NCBI RefSeq assembly: GCF_035918155.1
Contig: NZ_CP109327.1
Span: forward strand, 3,782,001-3,846,000
Reading direction: 5' to 3'
Origin: Streptomyces sp. NBC_01591
Lineage (GTDB): Bacteria > Actinomycetota > Actinomycetes > Streptomycetales > Streptomycetaceae
Length of the DNA stretch: 64,000 nt
Position 1 is the stretch's first letter. Every line of letters begins with the position of its first letter. The notes under the pieces are model-generated. The model did not search any database. It saw nothing but the letters and a program-made list of their open reading frames with translations, and was not told the origin of the DNA. Position numbers and translations under genes: made by a program. Shown one piece after another: positions 16,549 through 23,981 of this stretch.

Positions 16549-17015
16549 TCAAACCAGCTCGTCCGCGAGCAGATCCATCAGCAGACCGTCCTGCCAGACC
16601 CCTGTCCGGTGGTCCCGCCAGTACGCCCGCATGATTCCCACGGGTTTGAACCCGACCTTGCCGTAGCAGCGGATCGCCGCGGAGTTGGCCGCGGCGGGAT
16701 CGATGGTCAGCCGGTGATGGCCGCGTTCCCGCACCAGCCACCGGGCCAGCGTGCGTACCGTGTCGGTACCGAGGCCCTTCCCGTGGTGCCTCGCCGTCAG
16801 GAAGATGTCGATGCCCGCGTGGCGGAACTCGGGATCGTTCTCCTCATTGAACTGGACGGCGCCGATGACCTCGCCCTCGAAAACGACGGCCAGCATTCGC
16901 TCGTAGCCGTCCGGGGGCGACCACCACGCCGCGACTTCCGGTTCCCTCACGACCCTTTCGAGGATCTCACCATCACCATCGGCCGCAGCACTACCTTGTC
17001 CCCACGTAACTCCAT
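16549..17015 (-). pseudogene. GNAT acetyltransferase (aminoglycoside-6'-type fold) with frameshifted N-terminus
   Basis: ATG 17015 with a good ribosome site starts MELRGDKVVLRPM, the usual beginning of this family. The frame then runs into a GGTGATGGTGATGG tract (16969-16982) and hits a stop at 16947. The rest of the protein (REPEVAAWWSPPDGY, FRHAGIDIFLTARHHGKGLG, RCYGKVGFKPVG, LLMDLLADEL) lies in the other frame down to 16549. A short length change in the repeat tract explains the break. A GTG at 16950 could still start a truncated 133-aa protein that retains the acetyl-CoA site. Aminoglycoside activity is not implied. Confidence 0.7.
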
Positions 17016-17261
17016 GCCCTCATTCTCCCCGAGGGGTACGGAGAACGCCGGGGCATTGCCGTCCAGCTCTCGTGGGCACTCCGCCCTGTTCACGTCGCAG
17101 GAAGTCGACTCACGCGCGGGCACCGATTGGATACAAGATGCGGCGGGTGCTGACTTCCCCGGCCAGGCGGTCCGGGGTGGATGCTGCGGCGTGAGCGGTC
17201 CGCAGAGCAGGGCTGTGTCGGACTCGGTGCGCTGTGCCCGGGGCTTGGTACGTTCGGGCGT

Positions 17262-18101
17262 ATGACGCTGCGTTCGGTGGATCTGCGGAAAGAGCGTGTG
17301 GAAGCCGTACTGGACCGTGTGGAGCGGTCGCTGGGGGTGTGCCTGGGGCACGAGACCGTGGTGCGCAAGCGTCGGTCTGTGGGGGCGCGTACGGACCGCG
17401 GTACGTGGGTGCGTATCGAGCGGCGGGGGCTCGACCGGATCGGTGTTCAGGGTGGGGACGGCACCGCGTCCGCGGAGGCCCTGCGCGGGATCGCCAAGCC
17501 GGCCTGGTTCGCCGGGGTCGCGTGGCGGGATGAGGCCGAGCCGGTGATGTGGCGCGCGGACGAGACGGAGCTGCTGCCCGGGACACCGGTGGGCAGCGCC
17601 GTGGTGGCGGAGGATCCGCAGCTGTCCGAGGAGTGGTGGGCCGCGATGAATGCCTCCCTGGATGCCCTCGCCGCGCAGCACACCAACCGGATCGCGACGC
17701 CGGATACCGAGACCCTCACGCAGGAACTGGTCACGGGAACGATCCAAAGTGTCTTCCCCGGCGTCGATACAGTCGTGGTCGAACAGCGTCCGGCCCATGC
17801 GGATTTCAACTGGGCGAATATGACGGGGCCGGTGTTCTGCGCGTTCGACTGGGAGGACTGGGGCATGGCCCCGCGCGGCCTGGACGCGGCAAATCTGTGG
17901 GGCGCCTCCCTCGCCGTCCCGGCTCTGGCCGAACGCGTCCGCAGCGAACGGCGTGACGATCTGGATACCCGGGACGGCAGGCTGATGACGCTGTTCGTCG
18001 CCGCGAAGATCCTCGGCCCCTACGCCGACCCGGACGACCCCCGTCTGGGGGCCGCCCGGGAGACGGCGGAGCGGGTGGTGGAGGAACTTCAGACGGGCTG
18101 A
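17262..18101 (+). CDS. APH-fold phosphotransferase of unknown substrate
   Basis: 279 aa from ATG 17262. The catalytic loop is HADFNWANM (near 185) and the metal-binding motif FDWEDWG follows about 20 residues later, as in aminoglycoside/choline kinase-like phosphotransferases. The N-terminal lobe is short (VRKRRSVGARTDRGTWVRI). It should transfer phosphate from ATP to a small molecule. No Shine-Dalgarno sequence is obvious. Its 3' end overlaps the convergent aldo-keto reductase gene by 13 bp. The ORF extends upstream to 17181 but the extra residues look non-conserved. Confidence 0.75.
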   Translation: MTLRSVDLRKERVEAVLDRVERSLGVCLGHETVVRKRRSVGARTDRGTWVRIERRGLDRIGVQGGDGTASAEALRGIAKPAWFAGVAWRDEAEPVMWRADETELLPGTPVGSAVVAEDPQLSEEWWAAMNASLDALAAQHTNRIATPDTETLTQELVTGTIQSVFPGVDTVVVEQRPAHADFNWANMTGPVFCAFDWEDWGMAPRGLDAANLWGASLAVPALAERVRSERRDDLDTRDGRLMTLFVAAKILGPYADPDDPRLGAARETAERVVEELQTG

Positions 18102-18898
18102 CGGCGGGCCCGGAGGAGCTGCCGGTACTCCTGGACCACCTGGTCGTCGACCTCGTATGCCAGGGCGCCGACCAGCTCCCGCAGGTGCTCGACGTTGTCC
18201 GTGCCGACCGCGACCGCGTCGACCCGGGGCAGGCCGTAGGCGGAACGGAACGCCGCCTGGACCCTCGTGGCCGACAGGGCATCCCGCAGGAAGATCCGCG
18301 GGTCGAACTTCCCCCACACCGCCTCGTTCGCACTGCCGCCGAAGGGGCTCATGCCCCACACCTGCGACGGCCGCCACCGCGTCACGATGGCCTCGGCCGC
18401 TTCAAGGACGTCGACACCCACCAGTAGTCCCGACCGGACCATGAGGACATCGGGGCAGGGTGTGTCCAGGCCCACGAGCGGGCGCGGATTCCAGCTGGAT
18501 ACGCCCCACCTCCCGCACAGCCCCGCCTGCGCAGCACCGGCCAGGACCGCACACGCCTGCGCCAGCATCTCGGCGTCGGGGTGGGAGTGCTCGGGGTTGT
18601 GGAGGAGTACCGCGTCCGGTTCCCGTCCCAGCTCCTTCGCGGCCCGCTCGACTCCGGCGCGCAGCCGGGCGGGGTCGAGGGAGTGTTCCCCGGGGAAGTA
18701 CCCGACCTTGGTGGAGATCGTGAAATTCGGCAGGAGATCACCGGCCTGCGTCTTCAGTACCTCGTGTGAGCGATGGCGTAGGTAGTTCGAGGCGGTGTCG
18801 AGGTGCGCTACGCCGAGGTCGGCAGCTGCTTCGAGTACGTCATGGGGGTGACCAGACCGGTATAGCCCGAGGACGACATTTCCGTCAGTGGTTCGCAC
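18089..18898 (-). CDS. Aldo/keto reductase in the peptide-JmjC cassette
   Basis: 269 aa. The family core is visible: VAHLDTASNYLRH with catalytic Asp and Tyr near 33-39, TKVGYFPG with the Lys near 64, LLHNPEHSHPD, and GRWGVSSWNP. The barrel lacks part of the usual C-terminal cofactor clamp but keeps VAVGTDNVEHL. Start GTG 18898 is preceded by GGAGGGG. It lies 91 bp inside the end of the JmjC gene in another frame, so the two are translationally coupled. It could reduce or oxidise the product of the oxygenase; this is inference from the tight overlap. Confidence 0.75.
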   Translation of the reverse strand: MRTTDGNVVLGLYRSGHPHDVLEAAADLGVAHLDTASNYLRHRSHEVLKTQAGDLLPNFTISTKVGYFPGEHSLDPARLRAGVERAAKELGREPDAVLLHNPEHSHPDAEMLAQACAVLAGAAQAGLCGRWGVSSWNPRPLVGLDTPCPDVLMVRSGLLVGVDVLEAAEAIVTRWRPSQVWGMSPFGGSANEAVWGKFDPRIFLRDALSATRVQAAFRSAYGLPRVDAVAVGTDNVEHLRELVGALAYEVDDQVVQEYRQLLRARRQPV

Positions 18899-20019
18899 AG
18901 CCCCTCCGTGATGAGCAGGTCGGCCAGGGTGGTGGTGTCCACGTCGGCACCGTCCAGGTAGACCGGGTGACCCGAAAGGAGCGCACGGAGACCCGGCTCC
19001 GCGCGCGCGTGGAAGGTCAGCCGCTTGCCCCCGCCGCTGACTTCGACCGTGTCGCCGACGCGAACGATGGAAGGGGCGAACTCGGTGACGGCCGCGACCC
19101 TCTCCGCTCGGCCGAAGGCGGTCACGTAGGGCATGTGGCGTGCGGGCGGGGTGTTGGACCGCAGTCCGTCCAGGTACCGCGCGGGGCTGTAGGCCGCGGC
19201 CAGAGCGCTGAGCTTGTCCGTCAGCACCTCGTGTGCGCTTCCCTCTGCGCCTTCCAGGTCGCGGCGGAACGCATCATCGGCGCGGGCGACGTCGGACAGA
19301 AAGTTGGCCCACGTGACGCCTGTCCGTTTGGTGAACCCGAACGTCACATGCAGCGAGTGGCCACCGCTGCCGGAGCCGAGGCGGGTGGCGGTGTGCCAGA
19401 AGCCGCGGGGAATATGCATGACGTCTCCCGCCCGCATGGTGCCCTTCCACAACATTTCCTCGGAGGGCGTGCGGTTGCGTTCGGCATCGCGGTACATCGG
19501 CGCCGGCCGGGACGGGCCGCGCACCTCCCACGATTTCTCGCCGGAAAGCTGCACGGCGATGACCTCGTGGTCGTCCCAGTGCAGATGGAATCCGTCGGTT
19601 TCGCCGACCGCGAGGTATGCGTTGGCGGAGGTCAGTTCGCCGGACCACCGGCCCAGGGCCCGGCAGGCGACTTCCAGCGTCGGGTCGAAGAAGTCCACGT
19701 GGTCCAGGACCACGGTGCCCCCGTCGTTGAGGATCCGCCCGAGGGCCGCCATGTCAGCCTGGCTCACGGCCTGCCTGCGCCGGTTGACGTTGGTGGACAG
19801 GAACGTAGACGGGCGTATCTCGTCGCCCTCTGCGTAGCAGCGGAGCTGCGGACTGGACAGGTGGCGCCGCTTGATCAGATCCAGCAGTTTGTGCGGGGTC
19901 AGCAGGCGGGCGGGCAGCTCCGGGTCCGTGAGACGGCCGCGTGCGAACGCGGTCCCCACGGAACCCGGCCCGTCCCAGCCGAGAGCCTTCTCGATGTGGG
20001 TGACGAGCCGGTGCTCCAT
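18808..20019 (-). CDS. JmjC/cupin (ROXA-like) Fe(II)/2-oxoglutarate oxygenase
   Basis: 403 aa. A cupin_4/JmjC core is at ~100-245. The iron ligands are H147 and D149 in FHLHWDDHE and a distal His at 221-224 in HSLHVTFGF. AGDVMHIPRGFWHTA (198-212) is the typical strand before it. A C-terminal winged-helix-like part follows (LADLLITEGLCEPL). ROXA and related enzymes hydroxylate Arg, His or Asp/Asn side chains of ribosomal or other proteins. The gene starts 8 nt after a 58-codon ORF on the same strand, which is the obvious candidate substrate. ATG 20019 has AAGAG upstream. Substrate assignment is inference. Confidence 0.8.
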   Translation of the reverse strand: MEHRLVTHIEKALGWDGPGSVGTAFARGRLTDPELPARLLTPHKLLDLIKRRHLSSPQLRCYAEGDEIRPSTFLSTNVNRRRQAVSQADMAALGRILNDGGTVVLDHVDFFDPTLEVACRALGRWSGELTSANAYLAVGETDGFHLHWDDHEVIAVQLSGEKSWEVRGPSRPAPMYRDAERNRTPSEEMLWKGTMRAGDVMHIPRGFWHTATRLGSGSGGHSLHVTFGFTKRTGVTWANFLSDVARADDAFRRDLEGAEGSAHEVLTDKLSALAAAYSPARYLDGLRSNTPPARHMPYVTAFGRAERVAAVTEFAPSIVRVGDTVEVSGGGKRLTFHARAEPGLRALLSGHPVYLDGADVDTTTLADLLITEGLCEPLTEMSSSGYTGLVTPMTYSKQLPTSA

Positions 20020-20027
20020 GGGTTCTC

Positions 20028-20204
20028 TTATTCCTTCGGAAGGTTCAGGTCGCGGTTGTCCCCGTCATCGCCCGCGCTGTTCTGCGAGCTGGTGACGTCG
20101 GACCGTTCGGACTCGCTGCGGTCGTGCGCGGTCGCCAACTCCTCCACAGCGATCAGAAGCGCGGGGCTGGTCCCCGCTACCTGTGTGGACGCCTTGTCTG
20201 CCAT
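20028..20204 (-). CDS. 58-aa peptide, possible substrate or precursor for the JmjC enzyme
   Basis: A short frame from ATG 20204 (preceded by GAGAGGAGAG at ideal spacing) to TAA 20028. The first ~27 residues are mixed and helical (SPALLIAVEELATAHD). The second half is rich in Ser, Asp, Asn and Glu, contains GDDGDNRDLN, and has no Cys. The stop is 8 nt before the JmjC start. A leader-like front and a hydrophilic, Asp/Asn-rich tail next to an Fe/2OG oxygenase suggest a ribosomally made peptide that is hydroxylated. I do not recognise the family. It could instead be a small regulatory protein. Confidence 0.6.
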   Translation of the reverse strand: MADKASTQVAGTSPALLIAVEELATAHDRSESERSDVTSSQNSAGDDGDNRDLNLPKE

Positions 20205-20268
20205 CTACGCTCTCCTCTCAGCCGTACCCGCCCAGCTCCGGGCGAAGGTTCGAGTTAACCCGCGTCCC

Positions 20269-20781
20269 TCAGATGGCAGTAGAGCGGGATTCGGACGAAT
20301 GCGCGGAGCGTTCACCCTCGTTTGCCGGTGGCGCCATGCCACCGGGCTGGGTGGCGCGGCGGTCTCGTGGGCACGACAGCTCCGCCCAGATCGTCTTGCC
20401 GACGACCCGGTCCTTCACGCCCCACGAAGTCGCCAGCGCCCCGACCAGGTGCAGGCCGAACCCCGATTCCGCGCCGGGGCCGGAGGGCCTGACCTCCGGC
20501 CCCCGCTCGCCCCTCGCGTCCGACACCTCGATACGGAGCGTGCCCGCGAGAGCGACGAGCCGGAGCTCGAAGTCCCGCCCCGGCACCAGCCCGTGCAGCA
20601 CCGCGTTGGCCGCCAGCTCGGACACGATCACCGCGACGTCCCCGGAGAGCTCGCTCCCGTACGGAACGCCCCACGCGTCGAGTTGGTGCACAGCAAGCCG
20701 CCGGGCGAGCCGCGCGCCCCGACGGGTGGCGCTGAAGCGTTGGACGAACTCGGCGCCCACAAGGGTGATTTCGGCGTTCAT
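20269..20781 (-). CDS. HATPase anti-sigma/RsbW-like ATP-binding protein
   Basis: 170 aa with a single GHKL ATPase domain: N-box ELAANAVLHG near 55, G1 VSDARGE near 87 and G2 SGFGLHLVGALA near 107. The ~35-residue C-terminal tail is disordered. Hundreds of such proteins occur in streptomycetes, often beside XRE/DUF397 pairs as here (divergent, 100 bp away). They are thought to be serine kinases or anti-sigma factors. It lies 64 bp upstream of the 58-aa peptide gene on the same strand and might share its transcript. Confidence 0.8.
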   Translation of the reverse strand: MNAEITLVGAEFVQRFSATRRGARLARRLAVHQLDAWGVPYGSELSGDVAVIVSELAANAVLHGLVPGRDFELRLVALAGTLRIEVSDARGERGPEVRPSGPGAESGFGLHLVGALATSWGVKDRVVGKTIWAELSCPRDRRATQPGGMAPPANEGERSAHSSESRSTAI

Positions 20782-20882
20782 GTGACTCAGCGTGTCCGGT
20801 TGCTCGTACGCTGACCAGCAGTGACACCACGACGCCGAGTAGCTGTACGGGCACGCCCTGTCGGCCGTACGGGGCGTCGGCC

Positions 20883-21782
20883 GTGACCGGGCGAACAGAG
20901 AGCGGTGCGGGGAAGATGGCGAACGCGGAACGCGAAGAAAGGCCGGAGCGGCCGGCCGAATCGGATGGAACGGCGCACCTCTTCAAAGCGCTGGGCAAAC
21001 AGATCAAGGTGCTGCGCGAACGCGCGGGCCTGAGCCAGAAGGACCTGGGCCTCGCGGCCCACTGCGGGGAAGACCTGATCTCGGCGATGGAACGGGGCGT
21101 ACGGACGCCGCAGCCGGAGTTCCTGATCCGCGTGGACCCGCTCCTCAATGCGGGCGGGGTGCTGTGCGCCGCCGTCGACGAGGTACGGGAGGCGCTGGCG
21201 CGGGCGCGTACCCGGCATCCGGACTGGTTCCGGAACTACGCGCGGGTTGAGGCGGATGCGGCCGCGTTGCACGAGTACAGCGCCCAGGTCGTGCCCGGCC
21301 TGCTCCAGACGGAGGCCTACGCGCGGGCCGTCTTCACGCAGCGCCGCCCGTTGCTGGACGAGGCGACCATCGAGAAGCGCGTCGCAGACCGGTTGGATCG
21401 GCAGCAGATCTTCGAGCGCTGGCCTGCGCCGACCTTCAGCTACGTACTGGAAGAGGCCGTGTTGCGGCGCCCAATCGGAGGCGGGGCCGTCCACGCAGAG
21501 CAGTTGCAACGGCTCATGCACATCGGAAGGCTGCGGACGGTGGAAATCCAGGTCATGCCGACGCATCGCGAGGAACACGCCGCGATTGACGGCACGTTCA
21601 CGCTGATCACCCCCAAGGGGCGGCAGCAAGCGGTTTACACAGAGCTCTACGGGCATCCACGGCTGATCACAGACTCCGAGGAGGTCCGCGTCTTCAGCGA
21701 GCGCTATGGGATCATCCGAGCGCAGGCTCTCACCCCGAGGGAGTCCCTGATGCTGATCGAGAAGATGCTGGGAGAGCTATGA
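20883..21782 (+). CDS. XRE-family regulator with DUF5753
   Basis: 299 aa from GTG 20883; ATG 20916 is an alternative start (GGGGAAG close in front). The HTH is at ~40-95 (VLRERAGLSQKDLGLAAHCG, MERGVRTPQPEF). DUF5753 follows with QVVPGLLQTEAYARAVF and FSYVLEEAVLR. It overlaps the DUF397 gene by ATGA and is divergent from a HATPase gene, forming the common three-gene actinobacterial unit. It is only distantly similar to the scr1-like protein at 4213. Confidence 0.85.
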   Translation: MTGRTESGAGKMANAEREERPERPAESDGTAHLFKALGKQIKVLRERAGLSQKDLGLAAHCGEDLISAMERGVRTPQPEFLIRVDPLLNAGGVLCAAVDEVREALARARTRHPDWFRNYARVEADAAALHEYSAQVVPGLLQTEAYARAVFTQRRPLLDEATIEKRVADRLDRQQIFERWPAPTFSYVLEEAVLRRPIGGGAVHAEQLQRLMHIGRLRTVEIQVMPTHREEHAAIDGTFTLITPKGRQQAVYTELYGHPRLITDSEEVRVFSERYGIIRAQALTPRESLMLIEKMLGEL

Positions 21783-22024
21783 ACACCGAGCAACTGCACT
21801 GGTTCAAGAGCAGCCACAGCGACGGCGAAGGTGGCAACTGCATCGAGGTCGCCTACGACTGGCGCAAGTCGAGCCACAGCACCGGCGAAGGCGGCAATTG
21901 CGTCGAAGTCGCGACCTGCCCCACCACCATCCACATCCGCGACTCCAAGAACACCCAGGGCCCCCACCTCGACCTCGCCCCCGGCGCCTGGTCCGCGTTC
22001 GTCGCGTACGCGCAGCAGGGCTGA
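21779..22024 (+). CDS. DUF397 protein with a duplicated N-terminal motif
   Basis: 81 aa. The typical W-F/R-KSSHS-x-GEGGNC-V/I-EVA opening occurs twice in a row (residues ~7-25 and ~26-44), followed by the single IHIRDSK and AWSAFVAY core. The ATG overlaps the regulator's stop (ATGA), so the pair is translated together. The duplication lengthens the protein by about 19 residues over the usual 60-70. Confidence 0.85.
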   Translation: MNTEQLHWFKSSHSDGEGGNCIEVAYDWRKSSHSTGEGGNCVEVATCPTTIHIRDSKNTQGPHLDLAPGAWSAFVAYAQQG

Positions 22025-22057
22025 TCGCCCCAGGTCAGCCCCCGCTCGCCCCGTCCC

Positions 22058-22088
22058 GCACCGGGTCGCGACAGCCGCGACCCGGTGC
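22058..22088 (+). terminator. Terminator after the XRE/DUF397 pair
   Basis: GCACCGGGTCGCG pairs perfectly with CGCGACCCGGTGC over a 5-nt loop, 34 nt past the DUF397 stop. Confidence 0.8.
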
Positions 22089-22128
22089 GCCGCGACCCGG
22101 CTGACCGCGACGCGGCGGGCCACGACGT

Positions 22129-22170
22129 AAAAAGGCTTTTAAAGGCTTTGGGAAGAAGAAACTTTCCCAA
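22129..22170 (+). repeat. AT-rich direct and inverted repeats upstream of the HTH/zinc-ribbon gene
   Basis: AAAGGCTTT occurs twice in tandem (22131-22149), and TTGGGAA (22148-22154) is mirrored by TTCCCAA (22164-22170). This is an unusual AT-rich island in this genome and a plausible protein-binding region. Confidence 0.5.
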
Positions 22171-22292
22171 CCCAACCCCTCCCCAGCCACGTACAGGAGC
22201 CCGTCACTCACACGGGTGAGGTTCGCCAACTGAGCTGGATTTCACAGGGGTTCGCTGGCATATGCTCACCGCGACAACCCCAGACACGCGTC

Positions 22293-22330
22293 GGCCCCCG
22301 GCTAGGAATGCGACTCCCAAGCCGAGGGCC
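22293..22330 (+). promoter_or_regulatory. 5'-leader stem-loop of the HTH/zinc-ribbon gene
   Basis: GGCCCCCGGCT (22293-22303) pairs with AGCCGAGGGCC (22320-22330) with one mismatch and a 16-nt loop, 30 nt before the ATG. A possible promoter (TTTCAC and TATGCT boxes, ~22238-22265) lies upstream, so the hairpin should be in the mRNA. Confidence 0.5.
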
Positions 22331-22359
22331 TGACCACCGAGGAAGTTCGGAGCTTCCTG

Positions 22360-23313
22360 ATGGATACACAGCAGGTTAGCGCGCCCTCGCGCGCCCCGTC
22401 TCCCGTTCGCGGGGGCGCCACGCCGACATCCGGTGTCATGCACATCAACTCCCGGCACACCAGCCGCTTCACCGTCATCGGCAACCACCTCGCCCAGCAC
22501 CGCGAGCTCTCCCTGCTCGCGATCGGGCTCTCGACGTACATCCAGTCGCTTCCGGCCGGGGCGCGCATCGACATCAAGACCCTCGCCGACCGCCTCCCCG
22601 AGAGCGAGGCCCGTATCGCCGCCGCGTTACGCGAACTGGAGGCTCACGGCTACCTGAGCCGTACCCGCGAGCGCCTCTCCAACGGGCGGGTCGTCACGCG
22701 TACTTGCTCCTACAACCAGCCGACCGGCGCCGCGCAGCGACACCCGGCCCCGAGTCCGGCCTCCAGGACGCGCCGCCGTCCCAGCCGCCCGGCTCCCACA
22801 CCGATGGCGGCACCGGCCCCCACACCGGCACCGGCACCGGCACCGACATCAGCCCCCGCTCCCGCCCCCACCCCCGTCCCCAGGGCCGCCACGGCAGAGC
22901 CCCCGCCGCTCCCCCAGCCCCGCAACCCGCTCCCCCAGTACCTCCGCGCCGCCACCGCGCTGCTCACCGACCTCCACCGGCACTCGGCCGCGATCACGCT
23001 CACCGAGAAGGACGTCGTCCTCCTCGCCCCCGCCGCCGCGACCTGGTTCGAGCGCGGTGCCACGCCCGCCGCTCTCCGGCATGCCCTCACCCACGATCTG
23101 CCCCAGCCCCTCAAGCGCCCCGCCAAGCTGCTCCGGTACCGGCTCACCGCTCTTCTCCCGCCCCCGCCGGCCCCGGATCACCCCACCGTCCTGTTCCAGA
23201 ACTGCGACCGCTGTGAGCGGGCCTTCCGGTCCCCCACCCCAGGCAACTGCCGCGACTGCCGGGAAGAAGCGGCCGACGATCCGCACGCCCCGTTCCCTAT
23301 CCTGAGCGGATGA
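22360..23313 (+). CDS. HTH protein with Pro/Ala linker and C-terminal zinc ribbon
   Basis: 317 aa. A winged-helix region lies at ~45-115 (LLAIGLSTYIQSL, RIAAALRELEAHGYLSRT). It is followed by a Pro/Ala-Pro/Thr linker (~125-190), a helical domain (LLTDLHRHSAAITLTEKD..WFERGATPAALRHAL), and a four-cysteine ribbon (CDRCERAF...CRDC, near 285-302). The layout recalls replication-initiation or plasmid/ICE-control proteins such as DnaD-like HTH factors, which streptomycetes carry in many copies. The precise role is unknown. Its stop overlaps the next gene's ATG (ATGA). Unusual leader structures lie upstream. Confidence 0.7.
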   Translation: MDTQQVSAPSRAPSPVRGGATPTSGVMHINSRHTSRFTVIGNHLAQHRELSLLAIGLSTYIQSLPAGARIDIKTLADRLPESEARIAAALRELEAHGYLSRTRERLSNGRVVTRTCSYNQPTGAAQRHPAPSPASRTRRRPSRPAPTPMAAPAPTPAPAPAPTSAPAPAPTPVPRAATAEPPPLPQPRNPLPQYLRAATALLTDLHRHSAAITLTEKDVVLLAPAAATWFERGATPAALRHALTHDLPQPLKRPAKLLRYRLTALLPPPPAPDHPTVLFQNCDRCERAFRSPTPGNCRDCREEAADDPHAPFPILSG

Positions 23314-23957
23314 TCACTGCTCCTGAACTCGTCATATTCGACTGCGACGGCGTTCTCGTCGACAGCGAACGGATCGCCGTACGCATCCAGGTCCAGGTGG
23401 GCGCCGAGCTGGGGTGGCCGCTGACGGCGGAGGAGGTCGTCGAGAAGTTCGTGGGGCGGTCGAACAAGTCCATCGGCGAACTGGTCGACGCAACGCTGCC
23501 CGGCGCGTCCGCCACCTGGCAGAAGCGCTTCGAGGACCTCCACCGCGACGCCGTCGAGACCGAACTCGTCGCGGTGGAGGGCATCCACGAAGCACTGGCC
23601 GCCATCGCGCTCCCCACCTGCGTGGCGTCCAGCGGCAGCCACGAGAAGATGCGCCACACCCTGGGCCACACCGGGCTTTACGCACACTTCGAGGGGCGCA
23701 TCTTCAGCGCCACCGAGGTCTCACGCGGAAAGCCCGCCCCCGATCTCTTTCTGCATGCGGCCCGGCGGATGGGTGTCGAACCCGCCGCCTGTGTGGTCGT
23801 CGAGGACAGCAAGTACGGTGTGCAGGCCGCCCGTTCAGCCGGGATGCGGGCGTTCGGCTTCGCGGGCGGGCTGACCCCGGCGCACTGGTTGGAAGGGCCG
23901 GACACCGTGGTCTTCGACGACATGCACAAGCTGCCGTCGCTGCTGTCCGGGAGCTGA
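23310..23957 (+). CDS. HAD-family phosphatase (beta-phosphoglucomutase-like)
   Basis: 215 aa subfamily IA HAD enzyme. Motif I is FDCDGVLVDSE (10-20), motif II SSG near 109, motif III GKPAPDLFLHAA with the Lys near 139, and motif IV VVEDSKYGVQAA near 163. A helical cap lies between motifs I and II. It should dephosphorylate a small sugar phosphate or similar. Translation is coupled to the preceding HTH gene. Confidence 0.85.
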   Translation: MITAPELVIFDCDGVLVDSERIAVRIQVQVGAELGWPLTAEEVVEKFVGRSNKSIGELVDATLPGASATWQKRFEDLHRDAVETELVAVEGIHEALAAIALPTCVASSGSHEKMRHTLGHTGLYAHFEGRIFSATEVSRGKPAPDLFLHAARRMGVEPAACVVVEDSKYGVQAARSAGMRAFGFAGGLTPAHWLEGPDTVVFDDMHKLPSLLSGS

Positions 23958-23981
23958 TAGCTCGCGGGGCTTCGGGCCCCG

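Noticed and set aside
16947..18377. 476-codon minus-strand frame
   Set aside because: Only its last 23 codons (before the stop at 16947) belong to a real gene, the frameshifted GNAT; the rest is antisense to the phosphotransferase.
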